From the NCBI GenBank assembly GCA_032871835.1, contig CM065297.1, positions 43,835,098 through 43,899,097 of the forward strand: a stretch of DNA of 64,000 nucleotides, in the 5' to 3' direction. Of the stretch, positions 44,118 through 56,728 are shown piece after piece; positions within the stretch are counted from its first letter, which is position 1; the number at the start of each line of letters is the position of its first letter. The DNA comes from Dipteronia dyeriana (lineage: Eukaryota > Streptophyta > Magnoliopsida > Sapindales > Sapindaceae). Below the pieces are notes generated by a model that did not search any database, had not been told where the DNA came from, and was given only the letters and a program-made list of their open reading frames with translations. Position numbers and translations under genes: made by a program.

Positions 44118-46533
44118 TGTAGGGAAAATCACGCAACGGAAGCGTGAAAAAATAGGATTAGGGTTTGGTATAAATAAATTTTTTCCCTTTTTCAATAACA
44201 AGAACCTTAACCCTAGATTAATTGATATATATATAAAAAGTATCGTACCTTTTTCTCGTGACGATTGAACTAGCATCGAATTGAATCCACAAGATCTTCC
44301 AATCCAATCACGGACGTGAATCACCTAGGAGTGTGGGCTCCCTTTCTTTAAATTGTATATGTGAGGATGGAAACAAATAAAATCTTTTTTATGTTAGTCA
44401 CAATAATCCTCCAAGAGAAAATCCAAGAACATCTGGTCACTTGTGAATTATCAATCTACTTGATTGAAACTCGCGTGAACCTGATTTCATTTTATACTCA
44501 AAACCCTTTTGATATACAGAATACTAGTGTACTATCAAAAACAAAAACATTCCCCTTTTCTCTTCTCCTTGACTGAATTCTACACCCTATATCTATGAGT
44601 TGATCGAATTTTATCTAGAGAAAAAACTAAATTTTTCTTCCGGAAAATTCTCTCTAGCTTGGCTGAATTCTCTCATGAAAATTACTTAGCTAGGCCAAAA
44701 TTCACTCATGAAAATTATGAGCTTGGCCGAATTCCCTCATGATAATTATTTAGCTTGGCCGAAATTCTCTCATGAAAATTACTTAGCTTGGCTGAAATTC
44801 ACTCAAAGAAAACCATTAGGGCTGGCCGAAATACATAAGACTTATATATATTGACCGAATTCCTTATCCTAATCTATTTAGGGTTGGCCGAATTTTACAT
44901 GTATTTAGTTTAGGAGACTTAAACCTTTCCTAAGAAGGATTTACTTAGTGGGCAAGAATCCTATTCTTAGGTGGATTTACTTAGTGACCAAAAATCATTT
45001 TTCAAAAAGAATTCCTTCCTACACCAAGACACCTGATCCAACTAAATAGTGTATTTGTGACCATATTAAAGACTTCCTAATTTGACTAGATAAATAATTC
45101 ATTTTATTTATCTACTTATCAAATATAGTCTTTAATATTAATTATACTAACAACAATAGTATAATATTAGGAGACCTTCTCCTATTAGGAAAATATTTTG
45201 ACTTTAATTAAATAATTAATTAATCAACAAAATAATTAGTTTCCATTTTATTAAGTTATAACATAAAAAATAATATAATTAGGCTTTTATACATTAGCTT
45301 TGCCGCCCATGACAATATATAGGCATATATGTTATTTTTCTTATTTTATTAAATCCATTGGACTTTTATAAAAAGTCCACATGTGAACAAGACCCATTCT
45401 TACAAAAAGAAACAAGTCCACATGCATTAATACAATTCTAGATGGACCCCTAAATTGGTCCGGTAGAATATATCAAGTGATCCATGCAAGTTCATGTTGA
45501 CTAGGGATCTTGGCGGGCTATCTAAATTTAAGCTCCAATAGACACAACCCAATCAAAATCAACAAATGATTCACTTAGATCTAATCTATTCATTTTAGTT
45601 CATTCCACTAAAGAACTAAAATTGAACTCCTAAATAAAGATAGAAGAAGTTAATATTTCTCATACATACCTTAGACAACTTTATTTGAGATAGTGTATCC
45701 TCGTGAAGAATACCAGTAATCGCCAAGAGCTCATAGACCGCCTATAGCTCTCCAAGTTACCATATTTACTCATATGACCACATTTTGAACTTGGAAATTT
45801 TGACTTGTTCGGAAGCCATGTTTCAATGGACACTATTGAAAATTTAACGATGAGATTTAATATCTAGTACCTCAAAATATACATATGATGGTATTCTTCT
45901 CACATTGAATAAATGGAGCCATTATGTCCATATTTATAAATGAAGTCCTCTATCGATTAACAAATGAATACCACCAAACTATCGAGGATAGACTATGCTA
46001 TATAATCGTACTCATTGATAGCTCAAATGATAACACTTGCAACCATAAATTCATCATTTATATCAGGATTGAGATAGACTCCCAGATTGTCTTCAAGTGA
46101 AAACTTTTATCCATTGACGGTTCTAGATAAAGTATTTCACTATGATCCAATTCAATGCACCCAGTGCACTAGATTCTTTTGTCAAAAGACACCACACTTT
46201 GATAATTTTATACTCATCATAACAAATTTTATCCCACTCAAATTCTAGCAAAATAATCTACAACTTTGACAAGATAAAGGCGCCCAACATTTATCTTAAG
46301 TTGTGAATATTATTCAAAACTAACTAAAGAATTGTGTCTATCTCATATATATCTATATGTATGAACAATTCTTCTTTTCTCATAATCTTTTGACGTTATG
46401 ATTATTTACTTTTGACAATTATAATAATTAAACTATAAATTCTTTAAGATTTGTTAAACTAGAAATCACTTTATTAATATGAAAAGATTGTTAAATACAT
46501 TATTATACTCTTGCTATCGAGCATAATCCCAAC
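44118..46533 (-). repeat. Solo copia LTR (long-LTR family) with perfect 5-bp target duplication
   Basis: Plus-strand ends TGTAGGGAAAATCACG and CATAATCCCAACA, 2416 bp, flanked by GTTAG at 44113-44117 and 46534-46538. The paralogous uninterrupted site in copy 1 is near 13817 (GGATGTGAGGTGGC). It contains a 32-bp minisatellite (44656-44816). A TTATATATATTG stretch near 44842 occupies the position of the putative promoter TATA in the other copies. Confidence 0.95.
44656..44816. repeat. 32-bp minisatellite inside an LTR
   Basis: Units beginning AGCTTGGC(C/T)GAA start at 44656, 44688, 44720, 44752 and 44785. Each holds a CTCATGAAAATTA block. The single motif TTGGCCGAATTC is scattered in the other family LTRs, so the array is a local expansion. 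Confidence 0.9.
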
Positions 46534-47096
46534 AGTTAGGTGGTATACCACCTTGTTCCACACAAACACATCTTCTCACCACATCATCTTCCCTCCTTTC
46601 TTTAATTTAAATCTCTATCCTTCTCATTTTCTCTTTGAAGAAGAAAAAGTGCAGAAATTTTCTAAGAAATTCTCTCAACTTCCAAACACTATATCTCACT
46701 CATATGAAGTTCGATTTGAAAGATTCAAGTTGGATAATATTTGTCTTGGAGACCTCTATCATCTCCAAGAGTGTTAAAGTCATTTGTTAAAAATTTATGA
46801 TGGTTCCACATCAAAAAAATGTAAATTCATGTTTTTCTCAAGGTAATGATTTATCTTTTGATTTTTGTTCTTCAAAGCCTTCAATTACCGTGGGTTTTAT
46901 TCTTCTATACGTGTATGTTTCTTGAACAATAGCTATTGAGAGAAGGAGACTTTATTATAAGCTAAATGAGCTTGATTAGATAGATGTATGTTGAGTTGGG
47001 TTTTCTTAAAAGCTAGATTTTCACATATTTAGGAATAGCACATTTAATTGATTATTTAGAGCCTATTAGGATTTATTTGATTAGTTTGTGAATATA
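46534..47096 (+). repeat. Sirevirus-like LTR copy 2, part 2
   Basis: Continues after the GTTAG target duplication. Its first ~220 bp match 13820-14008. It is interrupted at 47096 by a CACTA transposon. The short frame at 46511 spans the LTR junction and is not a gene. Confidence 0.6.
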
Positions 47097-47527
47097 CACT
47101 GCAAAAAAAAAAAAAGGTTATTGAGATGAATTTTTTTCATCCCAATAGCCAAATAATCGTCCCGATAGAACTATTGAGACAAAAAAAATTCATCCCAAAT
47201 TACATCGCCTCAGGTGGGTCACAGTAGCTTCTTTGGGATGAAAATTGAAATTTGTCTATAAAGACTACCTATAGGGACAGTTTTTATAAGGACGGTTTTT
47301 ATTTTATCTCTTTTGATAATATATAGGGACAGAAATTTTTGTCCTTTTTGACAACCTGTAGGGACGAAATTTGAATTTAAAAAAAAATTACCAAGTCCGG
47401 GTTCAACCCACTACCCACCCAACCAACCATCAACTCCCTCCGACCCACCAGCTCTCTTTCCTCTATTTCATCTAATCTTTCGTTCACCACCAGATTCCTC
47501 TATTTCCTCTAATCTTTCGTTCACCAC

Positions 47528-47598
47528 TAGATTCGAACCAGTGACCACCCACCATTGAAAGCAAAGCTTATCCACTTTGCTACCAGTTCAAATGTGTC
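47528..47598 (-). other. tRNA-like segment 1 in the CACTA element
   Basis: On the minus strand TAGCAAAGTGG (A-box-like) is followed about 35 bp later by GGTTCGAATCT (B box, one change from consensus). It does not fold as a complete tRNA by eye. Confidence 0.5.
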
Positions 47599-47770
47599 AT
47601 TTAAGGCATAGTATTTATATATAAGCTTTATATGTTATTAAATTTTTACCGTAAATTAATTCTAATAATTTAAATTTTATTTTATGTGATAAATAATTTG
47701 ATATCAAAAATGTTTATTGTAACATTTAATTAAACTATATCTTAAAATATTACAAAAACTATTAAAATCA

Positions 47771-47850
47771 GACTGTCGGGAACTGGATTTGAACCCCTCA
47801 CCACTTACGTGGAAGGGATATGCACTACCAGCTCTACTGAGAGGTGATGT
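47771..47850 (-). other. tRNA-like segment 2 in the CACTA element
   Basis: On the minus strand CAGTAGAGCTGGTAGTGC (A-box region) precedes GGTTCAAATCC (B box, 47785-47795). A TTCC anticodon-like segment lies between. Acceptor-stem pairing is poor, so it is a tRNA relic rather than a gene. Confidence 0.45.
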
Positions 47851-47986
47851 GCAATTAAACTATTTTTAAAAAACTTATATTGTCATATCAAATGGTCTAT
47901 CATTAATTATACATGGAATACAGAGACTGTTTTACATTTTTCAGTTTAATAAAAAAATGTAATATTTGAATTCTCACAAAAGGGAA

Positions 47987-47989
<3 letters not shown>

Positions 47990-48043
<54 letters not shown>
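47990..48043. repeat. (TA)n microsatellite
   Basis: About 27 TA units inside the CACTA element. A second run (14 units) lies at 48235-48262. Confidence 0.97.
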
Positions 48044-48044
<1 letters not shown>

Positions 48045-48225
48045 CAAGTTTTCTAGAAAGTGATTTGCATGGAATAGAGAGACATTCTTTACTTTTTTTC
48101 AATTTAATAGACAATTGTAAGATTTGAATTTGCAATCACAAAAGGAAAGGATAAATATAAAATAACTTTTCGGGAAAGTGGTTTTACATTTTGGATTCTT
48201 ATTATAATATTTATAAAATATAAAT

Positions 48226-48263
<38 letters not shown>

Positions 48264-48883
48264 CTTTTCAAAAAAATTTGATTAATCTATAGTAATTAAT
48301 ATAAAAAAGTGAAGCAAATATAATTATTAATATGTCTCTTTGGAAAAACTTAAAAAAATAAAGAAAAAAATAGAAAAATATAATCCCAATAAATCTTTTT
48401 CAGCAACAAATATTATTTTTTGTTTTAATAAGTCCCCAAATCTATAATTTCTTTTCTATTTTTTTTTTAAAATGCCAAACTTTTAGGGACGAATAATATT
48501 CGTCTCAATAGACATCATATTGGAACGAATAATTTATTTTATCTCAATACAATTTTTATTGGGACAAATTGTTTTCGTCCCTAAAAGTGTTGTTATTTTT
48601 ACACTTTTTCGGGACGAATATTTTTTTTCATCCCATTAGACATTCTATTTGGATAAATATTTTCGTCCCTAAAAGTCTCTTCGAATTTGACCTTTTTAGG
48701 GACAGATGATTTGTTTTGTCTCAATAGACGTTCTATTGGGACGAATTTTTTCGTCCCTAAAGGTTTCTTCAGGTTTGAAAATTTTAGGGACTAATATGTT
48801 GTTGTTTCCCAACAGTCGTTCTATTGGGACAAAAAAAAAATGTCCCAATAAATTTTATCTCTATAGCCAATTTTCTTGTAGTG

Positions 48884-49797
48884 ATGTACTCTAAATGATT
48901 AGAAAAATTGATTGAACATATTTTATGATTCTAGCATGTTTTTGGTTTTTAGTTCCAAAGTCTCGATTATGTGCTTCATGAATATGAGTTGTTTTTCAAG
49001 GTTTAGTTACATGAATAAAATCTAGGTTTTTGTGTGTGTTAGGTATTTCACATACTCTAGGTTGTTATTCAAGTTTCAAGATCTAGACAAACTTGTTTTT
49101 TATGCATTTTGATGATTTTGTCTAGTTCTTCATGAAATGTACCTAATCCAAATATTTCATATGTACATGCATCATTTGTGTGATGACATTGTTATTAGGA
49201 TTGTAAACTGGAAAAACATACTTTGTGTGCTCATTGTTCATTTCTAGTTTCTATACGATATTTTGATCATATATTCTATGTTATTTGTAAATGCATCATT
49301 TTCATTTCACTTAGATCATTCACCCCTTGCAAGTCTCTTATTGGAGTGTGATGCTTCAATTTGAGAAGAGAAGTATTAGCTAGGGTTGGTTCGAAGAGTT
49401 AAGTATTGAAGCTTGACTAGAACCAAGCAGTTTCGGGGAGTTGATCAAGGAGGATAAGCTAGGAATCTTGAATAAGATCGAGGTGATCCAGAAAGTTGAG
49501 CAATATGGCAAGCTTTTCATTAGTAAAAGGCATGCGGGTAGAATAGAAGGGATATCCAATAGTAATTGTATCATGTAGATTGGTCACTTATGAGGGTGTA
49601 CTTTTATCTAACTAGTGAAAGGTATTTTTTTCGGTGCTTGTGGTATCAACCCGTGCATTCTTTCTCTTAGGAGGTTTTACCACGTAAAAATCGTGTGTCT
49701 TATTAATCTATTCTTATCTTTTTGAAATTTGTATATGTGTTGTTGATTATCTTATTTGGAACCTTAATGTCTGATATTCTTTTAAGAACAAGACTTT

Positions 49798-49864
<67 letters not shown>

Positions 49865-49959
49865 GAATGCTAGTGCTCAATTGTTTATGTATTAAGTGAA
49901 ATCTCTTCACATGCAAATCATGGACTATGTTGACTTTGCTTGATTAAGCATGTATTTCA
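48884..49959 (+). repeat. Sirevirus-like LTR copy 2, part 3, and flank
   Basis: Continues beyond the CACTA insertion. The segment near 49640-49700 (TGGTATCAACCC, then GGTTTTACCACGTAAAAATC) has the look of a copia LTR R/U5 region. No primer-binding site is visible after it. It contains a (TA)n(TG)n microsatellite at 49797-49865 and ends at the copia LTR (49960), preceded by TTTCA. Confidence 0.5.
49797..49865. repeat. Compound (TA)n(TG)n microsatellite
   Basis: About 10 TA units followed by about 24 TG units with one TT interruption. Confidence 0.96.
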
Positions 49960-52106
49960 TGTAGGGAAAAAACACACGCAAGAAAGCATGAGAAAATTTA
50001 CAACAAAAATTATGGTTAATATATAAATAAATTTTTTCCCTTTTAATAATAAGAACCTTAACTCTAGATTAATTGATGTATATAAAAAGTATCGTACCTT
50101 TATTTTCGTGACGATTGAACTAGCGTCGATTTGAATCCGTAAGATCTTCCAATCCAATCACGAACGTGAATCACCTAGAAGCATGCTCTCCCTTTCTTTA
50201 AATTGTATACCTGAGGATGGAAACAAACAAAATCTTCTTCTTTGTTAGTCAAAATAATCCTCCAAGAGAAAAACCAAGAACGTCCGGTCACTTTTGAAAT
50301 ATCAATCAATTTGATTGAAACTCGCGTGAACCTTGATTCGATGTTGTACACAAAACCCTTTTGATGCAAAGGATACTAGTGCACTATCGAAAACAAAAAC
50401 GTTCCCTCTTTTCTCTATGCTTGGCCGAATTCTTCACACAATGAGTTGGACGAAGTTTTTTTTTTATATATAACAATAAAAATAAATAAAAAACAACTTC
50501 CTAACCAAAAATTCATTCTTGGTCGAATTTAATAGGTTAATAGGTATTATATATAGCAGCTAAATCCTCTCCTAAGAAGGATTTACTTGGTGGTTAAGAA
50601 TCCTATCCTTAGATGGATTTACTTGGTAGTTAAGAATCCTTTTCCAAGAAGAATTCTTTCCTACACCAAGACTCATAATCCAACTCAATAGTGTATTTGT
50701 AACCATATTAAAGACTTCCTAATTTGATTAGATAAATAATTCATTTTATTTATCTACTTATCAAATATAGTCTTTAATATTAATTATACTACCAACAATT
50801 ATATTATTAGGAGACCATCTCCTAATAGAAAATGATTTTGACTTTTAATTAAATAATTAATTAATCAATAAATAAATTAATTTCCATTAAATTAATTAAT
50901 AAACTTAAAAAAAAAAATTAAAATATTCTAAATAGCCGTGCCGCCCAACACATATATATGGGCCATATATTAATTTTCTTATTTTATTAAATTCATTGGA
51001 CCTTAATAAAAAGTCCACATGTGAACTAGACCTATTCTTACAAAAAAAAACATGTTCTCAAGCCTTTTTACAATTCTAGATAGACCCCTAAATCTGATTC
51101 GGTAGAATATTTCAAGTGATCCATGCAAGTTAGTGTGGATTGGGGATCTTGGCGGGCTATCTAAATTTAAACTCCAATAGACACAACCCAATCACAATCA
51201 ACAAATGATTCACTTAGGTCCGATCTATTTAATTTTAGTTCATTCCACTAAAGAACTAAAATTGAACTCTTAAATAAATATAGAATATGTTGATATTACT
51301 CATCCATACCCTAGACAACCTTATTAGAGAAAGTGTATCCTCATGAAGAATACAATTAATCGCCAAGAACTCATAAACCGCCTATAGCTCTCCAAGTTAC
51401 CATATTTACTCATATGACCAAATTTTGAACTTGGATATTTTGACTTGTCCAGAAGCCATGTTTCAATAGACACTATTGAAAACTTAACGTTAAGATTTAA
51501 TAACCAATACCTCAAAAACATCCATATGATGGTATTCTATTCTAATTTGATAAATAGAGCCACGATGCCCATATCTATAAATCAAGTCCTCTATCGATTA
51601 ACAAATGAATACAACCATAAGTCAATCATTTACCTCAGGATTGAGATAGACTCTCCGATTGTCTTCAAATGAAAACTTTATCCATTAACGGTTCTAGATA
51701 AAGTATATCACTGTGATCCAATTCAATGCACCAAGTGCACCAGATTCTATTGCCCAAAGACACCACACTTTGATGATTTTAGACTCATCATAACACTTTT
51801 GATCCTACTCAAATGCTAGCAAAAAAATCTACAACTTTGACAAGATAAAGGTGCCCAACCTTTTATCATAAGTTGTGAATATTATTCAAGACTAACTAAA
51901 AAATTATGTCTACCTCATGCATATCTAGATGTATGAACAATTCTTCTTTTCTCATAGTCTTTTGACCTTATGATTATTTTCTTTTGACAATTATAATAAT
52001 TAAACTATAAATGATATAAGATTTGTTAAACTAAAAATCAATTTATTGATATGAAAAGATTGTCAAATACATTATTATACTCTTGCTATCGAGCATCATC
52101 CTAACA
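49960..52106 (-). repeat. 3' LTR of copia copy 2
   Basis: Plus-strand ends TGTAGGGAAAAAACAC and GCATCATCCTAACA, 2147 bp. The adjoining purine tract at 52107 shows it is the 3' LTR of the minus-strand element to its right. Short open frames within it repeat those in the other family LTRs. Confidence 0.92.
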
Positions 52107-52121
52107 ATCTCCCGCTTGCTC
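52107..52121 (-). other. Polypurine tract of copia copy 2
   Basis: On the minus strand AGCAAGCGGGAGAT directly precedes the LTR start TGTTAGGATGATGC. This is the standard copia arrangement. Confidence 0.85.
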
Positions 52122-53904
52122 TATAGTAAAAATGTCATATCTCTCATCCCCATGTTCTCTAGATGCTCATCAAAACACTTTTATGGAAGAACCTTTGTAA
52201 AGGGATCTGCTAGATTTTCTGCTGACGCGATTTCGGTAATCGTCACGTCACCGCACAATTTCCTTTAGAATGTGATACTTTCTTTCGATGTGTTTTCCTC
52301 TCTTATGACTTCTTGGTTCTCTCGAATTAACCACTGCTCCACTATTGTCACAATAGATAGTGATCTGCTTATTCGCATCAGGAACCACTTCCAAGTCAAT
52401 CAAGAATTGGCGGAGCTAGATAGCCTCTTTAGCAGCATCGCATGCGGCAACATACTCGGCTTCCATGGTGGAATCATTAATATGAGATTGCTTGTTACTC
52501 CTCGTATGACTGCCTCTTCTTCAATAGTAAACACAGATCCTGATGTTGATCTCCTGGAGTCAGAATCTGACTGAAAATCAGATCCTGCATACGCAACGGG
52601 AATTAAATCCCCTCTAGAGTATACAAGCATATAATCTCTCGTTCTCCTAAGATACTTAAAAATACGCTTAACTGCCGTCTAGTGATCAGGACCAAGTCTC
52701 GATTGAAACCTGCTAACTATGCCCACAACAAAACAAATATCTGGCCTAGTGCAGAGTATTGCATATATAAGACTTCCAATTGCAGATGCATATGGAACCC
52801 TACTCCTTAATTGCTCTTCATGTTCAGTCTTAGGAACTTGTTTCTTAGAAAGTTTGATTCCATGTCTGAAAGGTAACATACCTTTCTTTGAATCTTGCAT
52901 GGAAAACCTAGAAAAGATTTTATCTATGTAAGAAGATTGGGATAATGCAATCATTCTATTCTTTCTATCCCTTATGACTTGAATACCAAGAATATAACTT
53001 GCTTCTCCTAAGTCCTTCATATCATATTATTTTGCTAACCATTCTTTTACTGATGTTAATACACCTACATCGTTTCCGATGAGTAGTATATCATCAACAA
53101 AAGAACTAGGAAAACCAACTTGTCTCCTTTAATCCTTTTGTATACACACAGTTCATCAAGGTTTTGAATAAATCCAAAACTTTTCATGGCTTGATCGAAC
53201 CTTATGTTCCAGGATCTGGATGCTTGCTTCAATCCATATATGGATCTTTGCAACTTGCATACCCTTTCCTCTTAGCCTTTTTCAATGAATCCTTCTAGTT
53301 ACATCATGTAGATGCTTTCGTCAAGACTTTCATTTAGGAAAGTTGTCTTGACGTCCATTTGCCAAATCTCTACGTCTAGAGATGCCGCAATGGATAAGAG
53401 TATCCTAATGAATTTAAGCATGGCCACAGGAGAGAAGGTTTCTTCATAATCGATACCTTCCTTCAGTGTATAACCTTTAGCTACAAATCTAGCTTTAAAA
53501 CTTTCCACCTTTCCAACCATTCCTCTTTTCCTCTTGTATACCCACTTGCACCCAATGGGTTTTATCCCTTTAGGCAAATCTACAAGAGACCAGACTTTAT
53601 TTTTGAACATAGATTCAATTTCGGATTGCATTGCCTTTTTCCAGTGGCGACAATCAATATCTTTCATTGCTTCCTTGTACGTATAGGGATCATCGTCATC
53701 CGGGAGATTCTCTATAGATTCTCCTAGACCAATGTATCTCTCGGGTTGTCTACTAACCCTCCCACTACAACGAGGTATGGTAGATTCTTGATCTTGTATT
53801 GGTAGAGAACTTATAATTGAGCTAGGTTGTGAAACCTCCTGTGGAATTATATCTCCTGAAAGCTCAATCAAGACAATTATACGTTTAGGCACAAAATTAT
53901 TCAT
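52122..53904 (-). pseudogene. Copia reverse transcriptase-RNase H, copy 2
   Basis: RT begins in the 53299-53904 frame: HWKKAMQSEIESMFKN, GCKWVYKRKR, FKARFVAKGYTLKEGIDY, EETFSPVA and IWQMDVKTTFLN follow the canonical copia RVT_2 order. QRSIYGLKQASRSWN comes next (53065-53253). At the catalytic YVDD site the frame shifts; DDILLIGND-like sequence is readable only in another frame. MKDLGEASYILGIQVIRDRK (52679-53020), then RNase H segments (52400-52630 and downstream, AENLADPFTK), run to about 52125. At least three frameshifts and several stops inactivate it. Confidence 0.9.
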
Positions 53905-55150
53905 ATAGTCATTTTCAAGAAATTTTACATTTGTCGAAACAAATACTTCAAAATCTGAAGGACTATAAAAATAATATCATTTTGTTCCTTTTGGCTACCC
54001 TACAAATATGCATGTTTCTGAATGGGACTCCGTCGTTTTTGTCTTTCCTTTTAACACGTGCGCAGTACATCACAATATCCTTAAGTGTTGTAAACTAGGC
54101 TTTCACCTAGCCAATAACTCATGTGGTGTTTTAGGAACCGACCTAGATGGTACATCGTTTAGAATGTACATTGCGGTTTGTAAAGCATATCCCTAAAAAG
54201 AATTAGGGAGCGTTGAATAACTCAACATAGACCTAATCATGTCCAAAAGAGTTCAATTTCTCCTTTCTGCCATCCCATTCTGTTGAGGTATGCCTGGTGC
54301 AGAAAACTGAGAAATTATTCCATTATCAATAAGATATTGCTGAAACTCAAAGATAGATATTCTCCACCACGATCAGACCTCAAGATTTTTATGCGTTTCT
54401 CAAGCTGATTTTCCACTTCAACTTTAAAAGCTTTGAACATGTCAAAAGCATATGACTTATGTCTCATGAGATACACATAACCAAATCTAAAGTACTCATA
54501 TCAACCTCTAGCTTGAATGCTCATAGGTCCACACACATCAGTGGGTATCAATCCTAAACATTCGATTGCTCTTATGCCTTTGGTCGTAAACGACCTTTTG
54601 GTCATTTTACCTTCCAAACAAGATTTCACAATTTGGTAGATCATCAATCTTTAAGTCACTTAGAGGTCTGTCACTTACCAGTCTTTTAATCATATTAAGG
54701 TTAATATGACCTAGGCACAAATGCCATAGGTAGGTTTCATCTTTTGATAATTTTACTCTTTTATGATTAGGTTCTGTTGATTCCGTGTCTAACAAGTGAG
54801 AGATATTTCCATGCAAATAGAATAAATATTTTTCCAATGTACCTTTGCAAATAATTTTGTCATTCTTACTAATAATAAAGAGCTTTATTAAAAGTAATCG
54901 AATAACCAAATTTATTTAAACAAGAAACTAAAATTAAATTCCTCTTGAATTGAGGTACATAATAAATGTCTATTAAATCTAAATGCCTATAAGAATCTAA
55001 ACTAATTCTAATATCTCCCACTGAGCTAGCAGACACCAACACTCCATTGCATAAACACAAGTTGAATTCGTTCTAATTAAGCCTTCTCCTTTCCTTGAAC
55101 CCCTGTAAGGAAAAACAAACATGATTAGTGGCTCCGAACTCTATGATCCA
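53905..55150 (-). pseudogene. Copia protease and integrase, copy 2
   Basis: The protease motif near 55110-55150 reads WIIEFGATNHV, where the family has an aspartate-containing D-S-G triad, so the catalytic Asp is lost. It is followed by VSASSVGDIRISL and FKRNLILVSCLNKFGYS. The GAG-pre-integrase zinc finger (54607-54909) keeps WHLCLGHINLNMIKRL and one Cys of its pair (PNCEILFGR). Integrase core fragments (TDVCGPMSIQARG near 54540, RSDRGGEYLS near 54390) lie in different frames. Many stops. It joins gag upstream and RT downstream in the standard copia order PR-INT-RT-RH. Confidence 0.85.
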
Positions 55151-55159
55151 AGAATCCAT

Positions 55160-55914
55160 AGAATCCGCCAAAAAACATGTTTCAAGATAATCAACATTAC
55201 CTTCTTCCTTCGTATCCTAAGACTTTGGGCAATTTATTTTCCAACGTCCCTTTTCACCACAAAGGAAACACTTCCCTTTGATCTTGGTTACTTTCTTTGT
55301 ATCCTTCTTAGTGGGTCCTAGTTGCTTTTTCTCTTGTTGTTTCTTGACCTTCTTACGGGTCTTAACAGTAGCAACTTTACCTACGGTATGAATCTCTTGA
55401 CCCTTGCCTTTCACAAGAAACTTTACCTACAATGAGTTGACAATCATGTCAATTTTGGTCTCACCATCTATCTCAGCACCATTCAGTTCAGCAATGTTGA
55501 GATGTGCTATGACTTTCATTATGCGATCTTTTATAGCCTGTCCAGGTTTCATCCTAGGATTCATAAAAGCAGTCACTGTCTCTCTCTTAGTCGTCCTATA
55601 CCTCATAGCAAACATCTCCTCTAGAGACATCATTATATCAGCAGCAGTCTCCATTCCTTCATGTTGTTGTTGCAACACATCGGAGGTGGTGGCCATAATG
55701 TAACATTTAGCCATCTCATCAGAAGACTCCCACTGCTAATACTCATCTCATTGCTCCTAAGTAGATTCATTAGTAAGAGTAGGTGGTTTAGGAGTGCACA
55801 GAACAAGCTTATGCTTTTCGGATTACAATAAAAGCCCAATTTCCTTTTCCATGTAACATAATTATCACCAGTTAAAGTATTGTCTTTAAGGATGTTGATT
55901 AGGGATGGGGTCAT
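55160..55914 (-). pseudogene. Copia gag, copy 2, with damaged zinc knuckle
   Basis: Start at 55914 (MTPSLINILKDNT), the same as copy 1; the upstream Met at 55956 is unlikely. The N-terminal frame (to 55633) and the body frame (55427-55714, MAKCYIMATTSDVLQQQ and FMNPRMKPGQAIKDR) overlap by a frameshift. The C-terminal frame (55217-55414) ends with CFLCGEKGRWKINC, in which the zinc-binding His of the CCHC knuckle has become Arg. Copy 1 retains His. Compared with copy 1 a segment between body and knuckle is deleted (about 55427). Confidence 0.88.
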
Positions 55915-56728
55915 GATTTCTGAACAATAACAAAAATTATATAAGTAAATAATCATGATAAAGCACTTTCAAATATTTATCTAGAATTAAATAAAATAAT
56001 TCAATCGAAAAAATTCAACAGTGATCCAACACCCATAAATGTCATGCCTCTTTTGGGAGTTCACAACATTTACTAGTTGGACTAGGTCCCACCTAATTGT
56101 TAACATAACGACCAACATTTTCAATTTTAGCCTTGTAATTTTTATTAACAAGAAGTCTTGGGAGGATATTAATAAAATTACATTGAGTGTAATACACAGT
56201 TATCGAACTTCAATAGAATCCCTCACAAATATCCCTCCTTTTGGAGTAGATATCGTTTGGGCTAATTGTCTAGTCTATCCTTGTAAGGAAGTATCTTGCT
56301 AAATTCCATTCACGAATACCCCTTGGGGGGTTATTCACAAAACATAAAGCTCAACTAAACTTGGAGGCCGTAGGTGTTCCAAAACTTCTTCTCCCACTCA
56401 ATTGTTAAAGGCGTGTGATCCAATTCCAAAGAATGATTTACCAAGTTATCTAGATGTCAATTTAGATACCTAAACCATTCTATGCATGTTCATACCAAAA
56501 GAGATATATGAGTGGCCCTCCTATTCTATATAACATGTTATCAAACAATGACAAACATTGCAATATTTACAAAAAATATAAATAGCTACAATTTTGGTCC
56601 ATCCTAGAAAAGCAAGTAAATTACATGTCTTGGAATACAAAAAACTCCTTTCTTGGTGAACAAGTCTTCACGTGACCTTCGTCTTTTGGACTCTCTCGGT
56701 TGCCTCCCATGGGCATGCGCTGTTGGGA
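55915..56728 (-). other. Leader of copia copy 2, truncated
   Basis: Collinear with 1153-1980 of copy 1. It stops at GGGCATGCGC, where an oppositely oriented LTR begins. The remaining ~520 bp of leader, the primer site and the 5' LTR are absent or lie beyond the window. Confidence 0.75.

Larger units (their letters stand above)
47097..48883. mobile_element. CACTA (En/Spm) transposon, nonautonomous, 1787 bp
   Basis: Left end CACTGCAAAAAAA at 47097; right end TTTTCTTGTAGTG, the inverse of CACTACAAGAAAA, ending at 48883. The flanking triplets are ATA (47094-47096) and ATG (48884-48886), a 3-bp target duplication with one change. Both subterminal zones carry many GGGACGAA / TTCGTCCC motifs in both orientations (47150-47370 and 48480-48870), typical of CACTA transposase-binding arrays. 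No transposase is encoded. The interior holds two tRNA-like segments and two TA microsatellites. Confidence 0.9.

Noticed and set aside
47771..47850. Functional tRNA gene
   Set aside because: B box is good but acceptor and anticodon stems do not pair properly; annotated only as tRNA-like.
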